A stretch of 64,000 nt of DNA from NCBI GenBank assembly GCA_943357285.1, contig CALRGJ010000001.1, forward strand, positions 62,001 through 126,000. Reading direction: 5' to 3'. The DNA is from Candidatus Peribacteria bacterium. GTDB taxonomy: Bacteria > Patescibacteriota > Gracilibacteria > UBA1369 > LOWO2-01-FULL-3. Made by a program: the position numbers and the translations under genes. Positions 62,704 through 64,000 of this stretch are shown here, piece after piece (the first letter of the stretch is position 1; each line of letters opens with the position of its first letter). Below the pieces are notes generated by a model. That model worked only from the letters and a program-made list of their open reading frames with translations, was not told where the DNA came from and did no database searches.

Positions 62704-63132
62704 TTATTTTTTAGATTTAGGTTTCTTAACTTTGATTTCAGTCGTATCTACAGATTCTGTCTCTTCAGTCTTTACTGTTTTAACCTTCGCAGCTTTTGTG
62801 CTCTGTCCTCTGCTTTCGAGTGTTACTCCAATATGAGCACATCTCTTAAGGATAGGATGAGAACGACCACGAGAGATTTTTACACCTCTTTTCAATGTTG
62901 ATCCTTCTGTTACTACTACCTCTTTAACGAATAAGTTGTCTTTATCTTGTTTGAAATTGTTCTCTGCGTTTGCTACAGCCGCTTCAATAACTTTCTTAAT
63001 AAGTGGAGCTGCTTTCTTTGTTGTAAATCTTAGAATATTGAGAGCATCCTCAACTTTTCTGTTGCGAACAAGGTCAGCTACTAAAGCTGCTTTCTTGCAG
63101 GAGATTCTAACTTGTCTTAGGATTGCTTTCAT
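62704..63132 (-). CDS. rplV: Ribosomal protein uL22
   Basis: 142 aa: VRISCKKAALVADLVRNRKV, AVANAENNF, and the tunnel-lining loop GSTLKRGVKISRGRSHPILK. A Lys/Thr/Glu-rich tail of about 35 residues follows. Confidence 0.96.
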   Translation of the reverse strand: MKAILRQVRISCKKAALVADLVRNRKVEDALNILRFTTKKAAPLIKKVIEAAVANAENNFKQDKDNLFVKEVVVTEGSTLKRGVKISRGRSHPILKRCAHIGVTLESRGQSTKAAKVKTVKTEETESVDTTEIKVKKPKSKK

Positions 63133-63186
63133 GATTACAGATTAAATTTGAGTAGTTATTTTTTTCATTCGACGACTTGCGGGGGA

Positions 63187-63483
63187 TTATCCGCCTGCAG
63201 GGGCTGGGGCGTCGCCTTTAGCGAGCTTACCACCGTGACCACGGAATGTCTTTGTTGGAGCGAATTCTCCAAGTTTGTGGCCAACCATATTTTCAGTTAC
63301 GAATACTGGGATAAATTGTTTTCCGTTGTGAACAGCAAATGTGTGTCCTACGAAATCCGGGCTAATATCTGAACTTCTCATCCATGTCTTAATCGGTTTT
63401 TTCTGACCAGCATTATTCATCGCTTCAACTTTTTTGATAAGTTTTGGGTCTAAATATGGTCCTTTTTTGCTACTTCTGCTCAT
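63187..63483 (-). CDS. rpsS: Ribosomal protein uS19
   Basis: 98 aa: [60 protein letters not shown]. Typical; precedes rplV. Confidence 0.97.
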   Translation of the reverse strand: MSRSSKKGPYLDPKLIKKVEAMNNAGQKKPIKTWMRSSDISPDFVGHTFAVHNGKQFIPVFVTENMVGHKLGEFAPTKTFRGHGGKLAKGDAPAPAGG

Positions 63484-63501
63484 ATTTGTGAGTTAATGTT
63501 T

Positions 63502-64000
63502 TTATCTTCTTCTGTCCTTAACAATCATACGATCTGTATATTTCCTTGTGCGAGTTTTATAACCAAGTGCTGGCATACCCCAAGGAGTTTTTGGATGAAT
63601 AAGACCGATAGATGTATGTCCCTTACCACCTCCGTGTGGATGGTCTTTCGGAATCATCGCTGTACCTGCTACTGTTGGCTTCCATCCCATATGACGTCTT
63701 CTACCAGCTGTACCGTAAACGATATTATTGTGATCGATGTTTCCAACTTGTCCAACGCTAGCGTAGCAGTCCTTGCTTACAAGTCTTACTTCACCAGATT
63801 GCATTTGGATCTGTGCATATTCGCCTTCGAGAGAAACTAACTTAATGCTAGCTCCTGCGCTGCGTCCCATTTGGCCACCTTTACCAGGCTTTAATTCAAT
63901 ATTATACATACTGAAACCAACTGGAATATGCTTAAGCATCATACGATTACCAACTTTAACCTTTCCTCTTTCCTTAGCAATGATTTCATCTCCAACCTTT
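63502..64000 (-). CDS. rplB: Ribosomal protein uL2, C-terminal part (5' end outside window)
   Basis: The frame is open to the window edge, giving about 166 residues of the roughly 275 expected. Visible: NIELKPGKGGQMGRSAGASI, and the peptidyl-transferase-centre segment AMIPKDHPHGGGKGHTSIGL with its conserved His. The S10 operon genes further upstream are not in the window. Confidence 0.95.
   Translation of the reverse strand, partial: KVGDEIIAKERGKVKVGNRMMLKHIPVGFSMYNIELKPGKGGQMGRSAGASIKLVSLEGEYAQIQMQSGEVRLVSKDCYASVGQVGNIDHNNIVYGTAGRRRHMGWKPTVAGTAMIPKDHPHGGGKGHTSIGLIHPKTPWGMPALGYKTRTRKYTDRMIVKDRRR

Noticed and set aside
1-64000. UGA as glycine (genetic code 25 of Gracilibacteria/Absconditabacteria)
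   Set aside because: TGA ends pyrB, rsmA, the mntR-like gene, infA (ATGA overlap with rpmJ), the 38952 gene (ATGA overlap with pyrF) and the arg leader; reading through would run into neighbouring genes.
1-64000. CRISPR array, prophage or insertion sequence
   Set aside because: No regularly spaced repeats, no transposase or phage structural genes; repeats found are the ncRNA pair, the argH remnant and small hairpins.

Overview
The window is a low-GC bacterial chromosome segment, packed with genes and with no sign of a plasmid, prophage or CRISPR array. The best guess is a Patescibacteria/CPR bacterium, possibly Peregrinibacteria-like. The S10/spc/alpha ribosomal cluster runs from rpsE to rplO with only 8 bases between them and no rpmD (L30), which is a CPR hallmark. 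No Shine-Dalgarno motif was seen at the starts inspected, and several -10 boxes sit about 6 bases before an ATG, which suggests leaderless mRNAs. UGA is an ordinary stop here (pyrB, rsmA, infA, and the ATGA overlaps infA/rpmJ and 38952-40286/pyrF), so the UGA=Gly code of Gracilibacteria and Absconditabacteria does not apply.

Layout. 1-723: end of an M16 peptidase. 909-2450: unknown acidic protein. 2524-6414: ndk and a pentose-phosphate/PRPP run (split transketolase, prs, rpiB, rpe). 6397-9144 (minus): SpoT-like HD protein, tRNA-Arg(GCG), inositol-phosphatase-family enzyme. 9266-14298: uvrB, a DUF2207/lemA pair, sodA. 14419-16381 (minus): a homoserine dehydrogenase gene of thrA type, lacking the kinase lobe, behind a threonine leader peptide and attenuator. 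16378-18223: a divergent mntR-like/mntH pair. 18233-24463: an argH 3' remnant, a 1047-aa repeat protein with a possible caspase-like end, then argH and argG (minus) behind an arginine leader peptide and attenuator. 24499-28261: VIT-family transporter, lipoprotein, DnaQ-DinG-like protein. 28374-31529: two copies of an unrecognised structured RNA of about 380 nt flanking a coiled-coil gene. 31553-41251: pyrimidine biosynthesis (carA, pyrB, pyrC, pyrD, pyrK, pyrE, pyrF) with four non-pyrimidine genes mixed in. 41268-49129 (minus): serine hydrolase, rsmA, yggU, a dead P-type ATPase, trmD, and an intact P-type ATPase. 49198-64000 (minus): the ribosomal protein/secY/adk/map/infA/rpoA cluster, ending at a terminator after rpsI.

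How it fits together. Split transketolase, rpiB, rpe and prs supply ribose-5-phosphate and PRPP; the pyr genes use PRPP to make UMP, and ndk interconverts nucleoside di- and triphosphates. Thr- and Arg-rich leader peptides followed by mutually exclusive hairpins indicate that amino-acid genes are controlled by ribosome-mediated transcription attenuation. The less ordinary parts are the duplicated RNA with compensatory stem changes, the argH-flanked 1047-aa gene, the dead P-type ATPase beside its intact paralogue, and a domain shared by two predicted cell-wall hydrolases.
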